Positions 36,627-45,297 of a stretch of DNA of 64,000 bases are shown in pieces. Numbering within the stretch: the stretch's first letter is position 1; every line of letters begins with the position of its first letter. The stretch lies in the NCBI GenBank assembly GCA_041398785.1, contig JAWKUA010000010.1, positions 1-64,000 on the forward strand. Reading direction: 5' to 3'. The stretch is from Planctomycetaceae bacterium. GTDB lineage: Bacteria; Planctomycetota; Planctomycetia; Planctomycetales; Planctomycetaceae. Under the pieces are notes generated by a model. The model did not search any database, was not told the DNA's origin, and saw only the letters and a program-made list of their open reading frames with translations. The translations under genes were made by a program, and so were the position numbers.

Positions 36627-37051
36627 CCCGCCGTCACGTGCGCGGAATGCCTTCAAACTCCTGACAAAACCGCGAGCGGCTCCCGCTTCACAGAAAAAAC
36701 GCGGTTAACAGCAGCGGCCGAGGCTCCCGCCCCCGCTTTGCAGCGGCCTCGCCGGACCGGCAGACGCTTTTCGGGAACTGATACGAGATATTAGACATAT
36801 TGTCTTATTTTCTGGAAGAGTTTTCCGTTTCTTGTTCATCGTTCCGCTCTTGGACGGCGGCCGGTCCGCACCGGGTGCGCACAACCCGGATTTCGATCAC
36901 GGGCTGAATGAGCGGTCCTTTTCCCGCCTGACAACGCGTCGCCGTCGGTCGTGAGCTTCCTTTCAGGGACCCGTCAGCGATGATCCGGGTTCGAACCACT
37001 GGTTGTTCGCTACCGGATGAAAAAAATTGCCGCCGGAAGGTCGCCTGACGC
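36627..37051. other. Intergenic region upstream of murG with an AT-rich palindrome
   Basis: 425 bases. An AT-rich island at 36781-36830 stands out in a GC-rich sequence and holds the near-palindrome ttagacatattgtctta (36791-36807). Another short inverted pair, aaccgcg/cgcggtt, lies about 36667-36706. The murG promoter is expected here. Confidence 0.4.
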
Positions 37052-38290
37052 ATGCCCGCCAGAAAATCGAATCTCGCAGCGCGTGAACGCTGCGTTGCGT
37101 TTGCCGGCGGAGGTTCCGGCGGGCACCTCACACCGGCCATCGCGATCGCGGAAGAACTGCGAACGCTGTGGCCGGACCTGAAGCTGCTGTTCTTCATCAG
37201 CGAGCGACTCGTCGATCAGCAGATCCTGGACGCCAGCGGCCTGAATGAGTCAGCGAGCGTCATTCTCGTGCGGCAGGCCATTCAGCCCGGACCATCGCTG
37301 AAGCGACGTCCGCTGCGGTTTCTGCGCGGCGTGACTGCATCGGTCCGGCAGTGCCGAAGATCGCTGGAGCAACATGGATGCGGCTTCGTTCTGGGGCTGG
37401 GTGGTTTCGCATCCGTGCCGGCGATTCTCGCAAGCCGCCGGTTCAGACTGCCGGTGGCTCTGCTGGAAACGAATACAATCCCCGGTCGGGCGAACCGTAT
37501 GCTGAGCCGTTTCGCGGATGTCACGTTTTCCGGCTTCCCCATGGAACAGCGATTCGTCGATCGCTGGGTGTCGCCGCTGATAACGACTGCTGTACCGCTT
37601 CGGCGCAGCTTCTTTCAGTCAACCGGTGATCACGTTCAGCAGACGATTGATGTTTCCGCCGAACGACCTCCGGCCGTCGACGTGCGCGGGTCGTCCGCCA
37701 ATCGTTCAGGGAATCGCGCCGAGAAGCTGTTGCTGGTGCTGGGCGGCAGTCAGGGTGCTCAGCGGCTGAATGAACTTGTTGTGAACGCAGTTCGGTTGCC
37801 CGGTGTACTGCCGCCGGATTGGGAAATTCTGCATCAAACCGGCGCGGACGACGTTGATCGCGTCAGAGCCCGGTACGCCGAATGCTGCGGCAACGTTCGG
37901 GTGGTTCCGTTCATTGACGATGTCTGTGCCGCGATGAAGTCAGCGTCGCTGGTGATTAGTCGAGCGGGAGCGGTTTCGCTGGCGGAGATTTCCGCGGTCG
38001 GCCGAGCGTCGATCCTGATCCCGCTGAGAAACGCGGCGGACGGGCATCAGTTACAGAACGCCGTCTTCTGCGTCAGCCGCGATGCGGCGCTGATTGTCGA
38101 CGAAGCGGACAGCGGCGCCGTTGACGTTCTGGCAGGCCACGTGCGTCGCGTCTGCGGCAGTGAGCAGACGCGCGACAGCATGGCAGCCGCGGCTGCCGGA
38201 CTTCAACAGCGTGATGCCGCGGCAACAATTGCCAAACACATTCTGTCACAGATGGTTGACAGACAGCCTGCCTTCGGCGCTGATCCGTGA
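37052..38290 (+). CDS. murG: UDP-GlcNAc:MurNAc-pentapeptide-undecaprenol GlcNAc transferase
   Basis: 412 residues from ATG 37052, preceded by ccggaagg. MurG adds GlcNAc to lipid I to make lipid II at the inner face of the membrane. The loop GGGSGGHLTP lies at residues 19-28, GLGGFASVPAILASRRF follows, then the donor-site stretches LLVLGGSQGAQRLNEL, FIDDVCAAMKSASLVISRAG and SLAEISAVGRASILIPL. An unusual insert of about 35 residues (DVSAERPPAVDVRGSSANRS) separates the two lobes, so the protein is longer than the typical 355-365. Planctomycetes were once thought to lack peptidoglycan; this gene supports precursor synthesis in this organism. It is followed by the MoxR-like gene after 43 bases. 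Confidence 0.93.
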   Translation: MPARKSNLAARERCVAFAGGGSGGHLTPAIAIAEELRTLWPDLKLLFFISERLVDQQILDASGLNESASVILVRQAIQPGPSLKRRPLRFLRGVTASVRQCRRSLEQHGCGFVLGLGGFASVPAILASRRFRLPVALLETNTIPGRANRMLSRFADVTFSGFPMEQRFVDRWVSPLITTAVPLRRSFFQSTGDHVQQTIDVSAERPPAVDVRGSSANRSGNRAEKLLLVLGGSQGAQRLNELVVNAVRLPGVLPPDWEILHQTGADDVDRVRARYAECCGNVRVVPFIDDVCAAMKSASLVISRAGAVSLAEISAVGRASILIPLRNAADGHQLQNAVFCVSRDAALIVDEADSGAVDVLAGHVRRVCGSEQTRDSMAAAAAGLQQRDAAATIAKHILSQMVDRQPAFGADP

Positions 38291-38333
38291 TTCGCGTCAC
38301 CTGCGCACCACACAACCGTGTCACAAGAATACG

Positions 38334-39338
38334 ATGGCTGAAAAACATAAACTTGACGGCATCTCGCTTAGCTTGTCCGCGCCCGACCAGAGTCCGGGGG
38401 AATGGATCGGTCAGGGAGAAATCCTGAAACAGTTGCTGGCCTGCTGGCTGGTTGTGGACGCGCGGGACCTGCCGCTGACTCCGCGGCTGCTGGGGACTCC
38501 GGGCATCGGAAAGACGACGCTGGCCATTTCCGGAGCACGCACGCGCGGCCAGGACTTGTACATCTATCAGTGTACGGCGGACACCCGGCCGGAAGACCTG
38601 CTGGTGACGCCGGTGCTGGCTGAAAGCGGAAAGATTGCGTACCACGCATCGCCGCTGGTGACGGCGATGATCCGCGGCGGCATCTGCATTCTGGACGAAG
38701 GCAACCGCATGAATGAAAAGTCGTGGGCCAGTCTGGCGCCGCTGCTGGACCATCGGCGATACGTCGAATCGATCGTCGCCGGTGTCACCATTCATGCTCA
38801 TGCCGACTTTCGCTGTGCCGTGACGATGAACGACGATGAGTCTACGTTCGAAATTCCCGACTACATTCTCAGCCGGCTGCAGCCCACTCTGACGCTCGGC
38901 CACCCCACGCGCGCGGACGAGATGGCCATCCTGCAGTATCACCTGCCGTTCGCCGATGATCAGATGCTGAACCTGACTGTGAATTTTCTGCAGGAGTCGC
39001 ATTCACTGAATCTGGATTTCAGCACTCGCGACGGAATCAATGTGCTGCGGTACGCGCTGAAGCGGCTGGCTCAGAATCCCGAACACCCCGTCGCCCGCGA
39101 TGATCTTTGGCGGGAAGCTCTGGAACGCTGTCTGGGTGAAGATGCCGAAGACCTGCATTCGCTGGCCGAACGAAAGAACCAGTCGCTGGGTGGAAACATT
39201 GTGCCGATGGGCCTGGGCGACTTCTTCTTTTCCCCGGACGATCCGCTGCACCCGGACTTTGAAGACGACGATGACGATGACAATCTGGATTTCGGCGACA
39301 CCGAACACGACAGCGACGACGACGAAATGCCGTTTTAG
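38334..39338 (+). CDS. MoxR-like AAA ATPase
   Basis: 334 residues from ATG 38334. Walker A GTPGIGKTT is at 54-62 and Walker B ICILDEGNRM at about 117-126, with the MoxR-like stretches DTRPEDLLVTPVL, IPDYILSRLQPTL and LGHPTRADEM (arginine-finger region). MoxR ATPases act as chaperones that help metal insertion or complex assembly, normally next to a von Willebrand protein; none is present here. The last 30 residues form a striking acidic tail (FEDDDDDDNLDF, DSDDDEMPF). It lies 43 bases after murG, on the same strand. Confidence 0.85.
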   Translation: MAEKHKLDGISLSLSAPDQSPGEWIGQGEILKQLLACWLVVDARDLPLTPRLLGTPGIGKTTLAISGARTRGQDLYIYQCTADTRPEDLLVTPVLAESGKIAYHASPLVTAMIRGGICILDEGNRMNEKSWASLAPLLDHRRYVESIVAGVTIHAHADFRCAVTMNDDESTFEIPDYILSRLQPTLTLGHPTRADEMAILQYHLPFADDQMLNLTVNFLQESHSLNLDFSTRDGINVLRYALKRLAQNPEHPVARDDLWREALERCLGEDAEDLHSLAERKNQSLGGNIVPMGLGDFFFSPDDPLHPDFEDDDDDDNLDFGDTEHDSDDDEMPF

Positions 39339-39359
39339 TGATCTGTCAGATGAGAACAT

Positions 39360-39383
39360 ACCCTCCCGTTTCAACGGGAGGGT
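39360..39383 (+). terminator. Perfect 11-bp hairpin after the MoxR-like gene
   Basis: accctcccgtt pairs with aacgggagggt around a 2-base loop. It lies 21 bases after the stop. A short loop and no T-tract make it an atypical terminator; it also resembles the right-end hairpin of IS200/IS605-type elements. Confidence 0.55.
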
Positions 39384-39387
39384 CGAA

Positions 39388-39414
39388 GTTTGATCGCCGC
39401 GCAGGCGATCAAAC
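39388..39414. repeat. Second perfect hairpin, 11-bp stem
   Basis: gtttgatcgcc (39388-39398) pairs with ggcgatcaaac (39404-39414) around gcgca. Only four bases separate it from the previous hairpin, so a tandem double hairpin forms. Confidence 0.7.
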
Positions 39415-39758
39415 AGATTCGCTTCGCTCAAGGGGAGTTCCCTTCCGAGCCTTTGGAATTGAAGGGCGGCATTCGCAACAAGACAGATTCTTTTCACGGG
39501 AGGTCCCAGCAATTTCTCTGCATTGGTAAATTCACATCTGCCGTCACCCTAGCCAACTGCAGGGCTCGCTCTGCCGATATCGCCAGTCGCGTGAAAAGAG
39601 AATGCGGCGACGAAAGATATTGGAAGCGGCGACAAGTCGCGGCGGTCCTTCGATGTCGCTTTGTTGAAGGGGTCGGACAGCGAACCTGTTGCTTTCCTGG
39701 CTTGAAGCGACACCGTCAGAAACAAGATCAGAAACACGATTTGCAGGAACCGGATTGC

Positions 39759-40541
39759 ATGCGTCCCTGGATACTGGCCGAAACGAATTTTTCGCACGTC
39801 CGCGACTGCCATTACGATGTCGCCGTCCTGCCGATGGGCGCCACGGAGCCGCATAACCTGCACCTGCCGTACGGCACGGATACCTTCGAAGCTGACGCGA
39901 TTGGTTCCCGGGCCTGCGAAGCTGCATGGAACGCCGGCGCGCGAGTCATCATGCTGCCGACAATTCCTTACGGCACTGAAACAAATCAGGCGAAGTGCCG
40001 GTTGTCAATGAACGTCAATCCGTCGACGCTGGCGATGGTAATTGGCGACCTGGTGGATTCGCTGGAAAATCACGGTGTGCGCAAGTTGCTGATTCTGAAC
40101 AGTCACGGCGGCAATGAATTCAAACCGCTGCTGCGCGAATTACACGGCAAGACGACCGTGCAGTTGTTTCTGTGCGACTGGTTCCGGGGCATCAGTGCTG
40201 ATGTTCAGAAAGACATATTCGATGACGCAGGCGACCATGCGGGAGAAATGGAGACGGCGCTGGCGCTGGCGTATTTCCGCGACCTGGTCGTGTTCAACGC
40301 GGATGGTACGCTGCAGGCCGACGACGGCACGGTCAACCCGACGCGATTCGGCGCGGTCAACAACGGCTGGGTCAGCATCACGCGGCCATGGCACCTGCTG
40401 ACCACAAACACGGGTTCCGGAAATCCTCACCCCGCGACGGCGGACAAGGGTGAGCGGCTGATGACGGTCATTGTGGAACGCCTGTCGCAGTTTCTGGTCG
40501 AACTGGCATCGTCGCGGCTGGATGAAGAGTTTCCCTTTTGA
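39759..40541 (+). CDS. Creatininase-family amidohydrolase
   Basis: 260 residues from ATG 39759, with aggaaccg before it fixing the start (the frame is open a long way upstream). Family marks are VLPMGATEPHNLHLPYGTD (metal ligands E, H and D), LSMNVNPSTLAMV, LLILNSHGGNEFKPLL and DDAGDHAGEMETALAL. The creatininase family also includes enzymes for cofactor or pyrimidine synthesis, such as MftE and FAPy deformylase, so the substrate is open. It normally binds two zinc or manganese ions. A metal-dependent regulator of the DtxR/MntR type starts 16 bases after its stop, so the two probably share a transcript. Confidence 0.85.
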   Translation: MRPWILAETNFSHVRDCHYDVAVLPMGATEPHNLHLPYGTDTFEADAIGSRACEAAWNAGARVIMLPTIPYGTETNQAKCRLSMNVNPSTLAMVIGDLVDSLENHGVRKLLILNSHGGNEFKPLLRELHGKTTVQLFLCDWFRGISADVQKDIFDDAGDHAGEMETALALAYFRDLVVFNADGTLQADDGTVNPTRFGAVNNGWVSITRPWHLLTTNTGSGNPHPATADKGERLMTVIVERLSQFLVELASSRLDEEFPF

Positions 40542-40556
40542 GCGGGAGAGTTTGCC

Positions 40557-40988
40557 GTGTCCGTCCGAAAAATCACGACACGCAGTCACCAGCGAACTCG
40601 CCAGGATCATTCCACCGAACTGGCCGAGGACTACGTGGAAGCGATTGCCGAGATGACCGCCGGCGACGCCGTCTGCCGCGTGGTGGATCTGGCTCGAAGA
40701 TTCGCGGTCAGCCACGTCACGGTGAATCGGGCTGTCGCCAGGCTGGAGCGTGATGGACTTGTCAGCACGCAACCGTACGCTCCCGTGGAACTGACTGCCA
40801 AGGGCCGTCGGATGGCGACGGCCGCCAGAGAGCGGCATGAAGTCGTTTACGCGTTTCTGAAAGCTCTGGGAGTCAGCGATGAGACCGCCGCGGTCGACGC
40901 CGAAGGCATCGAACATCACGTCAGCCCGGAAACGCTGAAGCTGATGGAACACTTCGCGACAAGAAACGCACGAAACACGGCTTCGTAA
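40557..40988 (+). CDS. DtxR/MntR-type metal-dependent transcription regulator
   Basis: 143 residues from GTG 40557, preceded by gcgggagag. The winged helix is RVVDLARRFAVSHVTVNRAV with wing GLVSTQPYAPVELTAKG, then GRRMATAARERHEVVYAFL, and the metal/dimer region ends DAEGIEHHVSPETLKLM. EGIEHH is the standard MntR/DtxR metal ligand motif. MntR represses manganese import when Mn2+ is plentiful. No transporter gene is adjacent, so the target is not clear; the linked creatininase-like protein is a metal enzyme. The C-terminal SH3 domain of long DtxR proteins is absent, as in MntR. Confidence 0.85.
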   Translation: MSVRKITTRSHQRTRQDHSTELAEDYVEAIAEMTAGDAVCRVVDLARRFAVSHVTVNRAVARLERDGLVSTQPYAPVELTAKGRRMATAARERHEVVYAFLKALGVSDETAAVDAEGIEHHVSPETLKLMEHFATRNARNTAS

Positions 40989-41032
40989 CAGCGCCGTTGT
41001 GGTCGCACGAAAGCGACCAGTCAGCGTCGGGG

Positions 41033-42355
41033 TCAGAGCTGTTCGACTTCCTGGCCGGGCTGCTGCACTTCGGCGTCAATTCGAATTCGCAGAATGCGGC
41101 GTTCGTCCGCTTCCAGGACGGTCAGCTTCAGATTCTGCCACTGGTGAGTCTCACCGGACTCGGGAATGCGGCCGAAGCAACTCAGCAGAAATCCGCCGAC
41201 TGTGTCGAACTCTTCGTCTTCCGGCAGATTCAGATCGAATTCCTCATTCAGATCGTCGATCGGACAGCGCGCGTCGACTTCGGTGTGACCGTCCTTGTGG
41301 CGTTTGACCAGCGGCTGTTCTTCCTCGTCGTACTCGTCGGAAATCTCACCGACGATCTCTTCCAGAATATCTTCCAGCGTCACCAGCCCGGAAACGCCGC
41401 TGTATTCGTCGACAACAATCGCCATGTGAACCTTCTTCTGCCGCATGGCTTCCAGCAGGTCATCGATGCCCTGGGATTCCGGAGCGTAGAAGGCGTCGCG
41501 GACGATGGTTTCCACCGTGCGTTCCGACGCATCGGCGTTGTCGCTGATGGCAAATGCCAGCAGGTCTCTGGCGTACAGAATGCCGACAACATCATCGACG
41601 TTGTCGCGAATGACGGGCACGCGCGAATAGCCGTGTTCGACAATGATCGGCACGGCGTCGCGGATTTTCGTGGACGCATTAACGGCAACGATGTCGGTTC
41701 GCGGCGTCATGATGGCGGCGATGTCTTCGTCGTAAAGGTCCATCACGCGATGAATCATCGTCGACGCCTGAAACTGCAGGATGCCTTCCCGCTGGCTTTC
41801 GTCGACGACGGACAGCAATTCGTCCGCCAGCATACTGGCCGGCGCGGAATCGGGTTCGGGAACGTCAAAGACGCGATGAATCAGCCTGTCCAGCCGAGTC
41901 GCCATCACCCAGACCGGACCGGTCATGCGGCACAGCAGGCTGATCGGCGGCCAGATGTGGAACAGCAGTGATTCGCCGCGCACGCGCGAGACTGTCCAGG
42001 GCAGCGCGATGTACAGCAGCGACACGATCAGCAGAATGCCCACGACGCGAATCAGCCATTCCGCGACAGCCAGCCAGCCGGCGGAATAGGGAAACTCGAA
42101 GCCGGCAAAAGCGCTGCTGCGGGCGGCCGTCCATGAGCTGGCAATGACGACCAGCATCAGCACCAGTTCCATCAGCAGCAGTGCTCGTTCGCTGTTGCGA
42201 AGGATATGACCGAAGCGATCCAGCCGGTCATGTTCCTTACAGATCTCTTCCAGGCGGCTGCGGGAGAAGTCCCGGAGACTGAAGCAGGCCAGAGCCATCA
42301 GCAGGGCTCCGGCGGCCACAGTGACGATCAATGCCGTTTCGAGCAGACCGCTCAC
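41033..42355 (-). CDS. CorC/CNNM-type membrane protein with CBS pair
   Basis: 440 residues from ATG 42355. Four hydrophobic segments in the first 150 residues resemble a reduced DUF21 domain. The two CBS domains lie at about 200-330 (DIAAIMTPRTDIVAVNAST, MRQKKVHMAIVVDEYSGVSG and LVTLEDILEEIVGEI are diagnostic), and the C-terminal CorC_HlyC transporter-associated domain covers about 350-435. Such proteins are linked to Mg2+ and Co2+ export or hemolysin-like annotation. The start overlaps the stop of ybeY (ATGA), making it the last gene of the phoH-pgpH-ybeY-corC block, an order well known in bacteria. Confidence 0.88.
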   Translation of the reverse strand: MSGLLETALIVTVAAGALLMALACFSLRDFSRSRLEEICKEHDRLDRFGHILRNSERALLLMELVLMLVVIASSWTAARSSAFAGFEFPYSAGWLAVAEWLIRVVGILLIVSLLYIALPWTVSRVRGESLLFHIWPPISLLCRMTGPVWVMATRLDRLIHRVFDVPEPDSAPASMLADELLSVVDESQREGILQFQASTMIHRVMDLYDEDIAAIMTPRTDIVAVNASTKIRDAVPIIVEHGYSRVPVIRDNVDDVVGILYARDLLAFAISDNADASERTVETIVRDAFYAPESQGIDDLLEAMRQKKVHMAIVVDEYSGVSGLVTLEDILEEIVGEISDEYDEEEQPLVKRHKDGHTEVDARCPIDDLNEEFDLNLPEDEEFDTVGGFLLSCFGRIPESGETHQWQNLKLTVLEADERRILRIRIDAEVQQPGQEVEQL

Positions 42356-42939
42356 AAGCGAACCTCCGGTGCTGCCTGGCGTGACGCGGAATCCGGTGCC
42401 GGTCCGGGAGGTTCGTCGTCATCACCCGGAATTGCAAGGCGAGGGTCGTCCGGGTAGCGAGGTTCCAGTCCCAGAGCGGTCAGGATCGAGATTTCGCGTG
42501 CTCGCATCACAGATTTTTCGCTGCCTGACAGGTCGTCGTATCCGCAGAGGTGCAGCATTCCATGAACGACGTACAGTGTCAACTCGTTCTGCACGGACCA
42601 CCCGCATCGTTCGGCGGACTCCGCAGCGAACTCGGCACTGACGACGATTTCGCCTTCAATCGAAGCCCCGGCGGACCGTTCAGCGGGACCGTTTCCGGGT
42701 GAATCACGATCGTCGGCCGACCAGTCCAGCGCGAAGCTGATGACGTCGGTCGGAAAATCGTGCTGAAGATGGCGGCGGTTCAATTCATGGATCGCGGCGT
42801 TATCGACGATCGACACACTCAGGACCGCGCGAGCGACCTGTTCCTGATGCAGCGCGCGTTCCAGATCCTGTTGAAGTTGCCGAACATCCACGGGAACTGA
42901 GGTTCGTGAGACAGAGATGTCAAGTTCGTAAGTCGTCAC
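42352..42939 (-). CDS. ybeY: Endoribonuclease/rRNA maturation factor YbeY
   Basis: 195 residues from GTG 42939, chosen because it overlaps the upstream stop (GTGA). Shared family motifs are LNRRHLQHDFPTDVISF and GEIVVSAEFA with the metal site HGMLHLCGYDD. The family site is H-x3-H-x5-H; here the first two are H126 and H130, while the third is Asp (D136). Asp can still bind zinc, and I suspect this is a planctomycete variant. An acidic insert of about 20 residues (DWSADDRDSPGNGPAERS) and a Pro-rich tail make it longer than the usual 150-160. YbeY takes part in 16S rRNA 3' processing and ribosome quality control. Confidence 0.9.
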   Translation of the reverse strand: MTTYELDISVSRTSVPVDVRQLQQDLERALHQEQVARAVLSVSIVDNAAIHELNRRHLQHDFPTDVISFALDWSADDRDSPGNGPAERSAGASIEGEIVVSAEFAAESAERCGWSVQNELTLYVVHGMLHLCGYDDLSGSEKSVMRAREISILTALGLEPRYPDDPRLAIPGDDDEPPGPAPDSASRQAAPEVRL

Positions 42940-45236
42940 GCCGGCTTCTGATCGGGGTATTTGATGCGACCGTGGTGAATGGCCAGCAGGCTCTTCACCA
43001 GAGATTCCTGAACAATTCTCAGCTCGCTCATCTTCAGACCGCATTCATCGAACTGGCCGTCCAGCAGCCGTTTCAGCGTGATTTCGCGGACCAGCGACTG
43101 AATCCGCTTGGGAGTCGGTTCGCTGAGACTGCGGCTGGCGCTTTCGACGGCGTCGGCGAGCATCATGACTCCGGTTTCGCGAGTCTGCGGCCGCGGGCCC
43201 GGATAGCGGAACGTCGATTCTTCGGCGTCGGTCCGATGATCCTGGTCCAGCCGCATCGTCGCCTCATGATAGAAATACTGAACCAGCGTCGTGCCGTGAT
43301 GCTGTTCGATGAAGTCGATCAGCTTCTGAGGCAGGTTGTGCTGTTCGGCCATTTCCGATCCGTCCTTGACGTGCCCGATGATGATCAGAGCACTCATGGC
43401 GGGAGCGAGATTCCGGTGCTGGTTTTCCTGGCCTTCGATCATATTCTCGATGAAGTATTCGGGCTTCACCATCTTGCCGATGTCATGGAAGTGCGCTCCG
43501 ACTCGCACCAGCAGTCCATTGGCACCGATGGCGTCGGCTGCGGCTTCTCCAATTGCCGCGACGTTGCTGGAATGGTTGTAGGTGCCGGGAGCCCGGCGGG
43601 CGAGTTCCTGCAGCAGCGGATGCGATGCGAGCGTCAGTTCCAGCAGACTGATGTCAGTGACAATGTCAAACGCCGATTCGATAAACGGCAGACTTCCGGT
43701 CACCAGGTAGCAGCAGACGAGTGACCAGCCGGCAAACTTCAGCCCTTCCGAAATTGTCGCGGAATCATTCCAGATACCGGCTGCCTCGGGATTCACAACG
43801 ATGCTGATTCCCCAGACGGAAACAAACGCGACGGCAGCGATGAGGAATCCGGCCTTTATCAGCGTGGACCGCGACGAAACTCGCCGCAGCGGAGCCACGG
43901 CGACGAAGCAGATAATCATCAGCACGACGAAGTGGCTGAGCTGCCCGACTGTTGACATCGACACCAGCACGCACAGCATGAAGGCCGTCAGAATCGCCAG
44001 CATCTGGTCGTAGACAATGGCCACGATCATCACCGCGGCCATGATGGGAATGATCTCGGCACGCCACGGATCGCGGCTCAGCAGACAGGCGACGCCGACG
44101 GCGAACGCACAGATCAGGATGAACGACAGCAGTTGGACGGAATCCCGCAGCAGCTCCTCAAACGACCGTTTCAGGTAGGTCCCGAACAACACTACCAGCA
44201 ATATCAGCATCAGCGATGCGGCGACAACTCTGACCAGCCGCTCCGACAGACTGACTCCCGCTTCATAGGCTTCGTATTCCAGCTGCAGCAGTCGCCGCTG
44301 CTGATCGGCTTCGATACGGGACTCCGGAGGCACCAGCACCGTTCCGGCCGGAAACGCATCGAAAACGGTCTCGACGTCTTCAAATGCCTGCTGTCGGCGA
44401 GTCTCGGTAGTGGCCGCGTCGTACGTGACCTGCCCCTTGAAGTTCTTCAGCAGCCACGTTTCCACAAACGGCCGAAGCGGTTTCAGAACCGGCAATTCCA
44501 CCCAGCCGCGGCCCAGCCGACCGGTATCGCGCAACTGGTCGGCCAGCAGAATGTCGGCCAGTGATCCCGAATGTTTCAGTTCGCCTTCGGAATTGACGAT
44601 GCGGATCGCCTGCTGCGGCGTGATGGCGCGTTCCGCGTTGTTCAACTGAGGATACGCGGACGCTTCCAACAGTCCCGCCAGTCGGGTGGGGGCGATCAGC
44701 TGTCCGAATTCAATGAACAACTGATCGACCTGGTCACCGACCGCATTTCCGGATTCCGTCAGCACCTTCTTTAGTGTGGAAAATTTCTTTTCCGCGTCGG
44801 GATCGGCGGCCGGGTTCAGCCCGAATCCTTCCGCGACGCCGGCCGGCAGATTGGCGATGGATTCCGCGTTCGCCAGATCGGTCAACTGGCTGCGAAACGT
44901 CGACGTCAGACTGTCCAGCACATCGTTTTGCTGCGTGAAGAACAGCGGCGAGTCTTCCATGGCTTCCGCCTTGGCGCGGCGCGTCTCCAGATCGTTCTCC
45001 ACACGGAACGCAACGCGGGCGAGCACACCGTCGGAAACGAACTGACCGATGCGATACGTGAATCGTGACCGCCAGGACTGAGTCGCCAGCAGCAGCGCCA
45101 GGACGGCCAGCAGACCCAGCAGCAACTGGGTCAGGACTCGATAATCCTGCAGAGCGACGTTGATCTTTTCCCAGACGGATTGCGTGGGCCGATAGACCCG
45201 AGTCTGGCGGGAACGACGTGTCCCAAAGAATGACAT
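42936..45236 (-). CDS. PgpH-like membrane protein, 7TM with intracellular HD hydrolase
   Basis: 766 residues. After one N-terminal helix (VLTQLLLGLLAVLALLLAT) lies a large extracytoplasmic 7TMR-HDED domain, then a seven-helix block (about 350-550) and a cytoplasmic HD domain with the motif HFHDIGKM near residue 580 and H..HHGT further on. This is the architecture of PgpH, a c-di-AMP phosphodiesterase in Firmicutes; in planctomycetes its nucleotide is not established. Some family members instead bind other nucleotides, so substrate specificity is inferred only. It overlaps ybeY (GTGA) and follows phoH by 61 bases. Confidence 0.88.
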   Translation of the reverse strand: MSFFGTRRSRQTRVYRPTQSVWEKINVALQDYRVLTQLLLGLLAVLALLLATQSWRSRFTYRIGQFVSDGVLARVAFRVENDLETRRAKAEAMEDSPLFFTQQNDVLDSLTSTFRSQLTDLANAESIANLPAGVAEGFGLNPAADPDAEKKFSTLKKVLTESGNAVGDQVDQLFIEFGQLIAPTRLAGLLEASAYPQLNNAERAITPQQAIRIVNSEGELKHSGSLADILLADQLRDTGRLGRGWVELPVLKPLRPFVETWLLKNFKGQVTYDAATTETRRQQAFEDVETVFDAFPAGTVLVPPESRIEADQQRRLLQLEYEAYEAGVSLSERLVRVVAASLMLILLVVLFGTYLKRSFEELLRDSVQLLSFILICAFAVGVACLLSRDPWRAEIIPIMAAVMIVAIVYDQMLAILTAFMLCVLVSMSTVGQLSHFVVLMIICFVAVAPLRRVSSRSTLIKAGFLIAAVAFVSVWGISIVVNPEAAGIWNDSATISEGLKFAGWSLVCCYLVTGSLPFIESAFDIVTDISLLELTLASHPLLQELARRAPGTYNHSSNVAAIGEAAADAIGANGLLVRVGAHFHDIGKMVKPEYFIENMIEGQENQHRNLAPAMSALIIIGHVKDGSEMAEQHNLPQKLIDFIEQHHGTTLVQYFYHEATMRLDQDHRTDAEESTFRYPGPRPQTRETGVMMLADAVESASRSLSEPTPKRIQSLVREITLKRLLDGQFDECGLKMSELRIVQESLVKSLLAIHHGRIKYPDQKPA

Positions 45237-45297
45237 TATGCTGGAACTGCCGACGGAGTCGCGTCCGCCGCGCTGGCTGGTGCCGGATCCGCTGCCG

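Larger units (their letters stand above)
39339..39758. other. Intergenic region with two adjacent perfect hairpins
   Basis: 420 bases. Hairpins at 39360-39383 and 39388-39414 lie directly after the MoxR-like gene. The rest, about 340 bases, has an open frame on the plus strand leading into the creatininase gene but no family features. See the hairpin entries. Confidence 0.45.
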
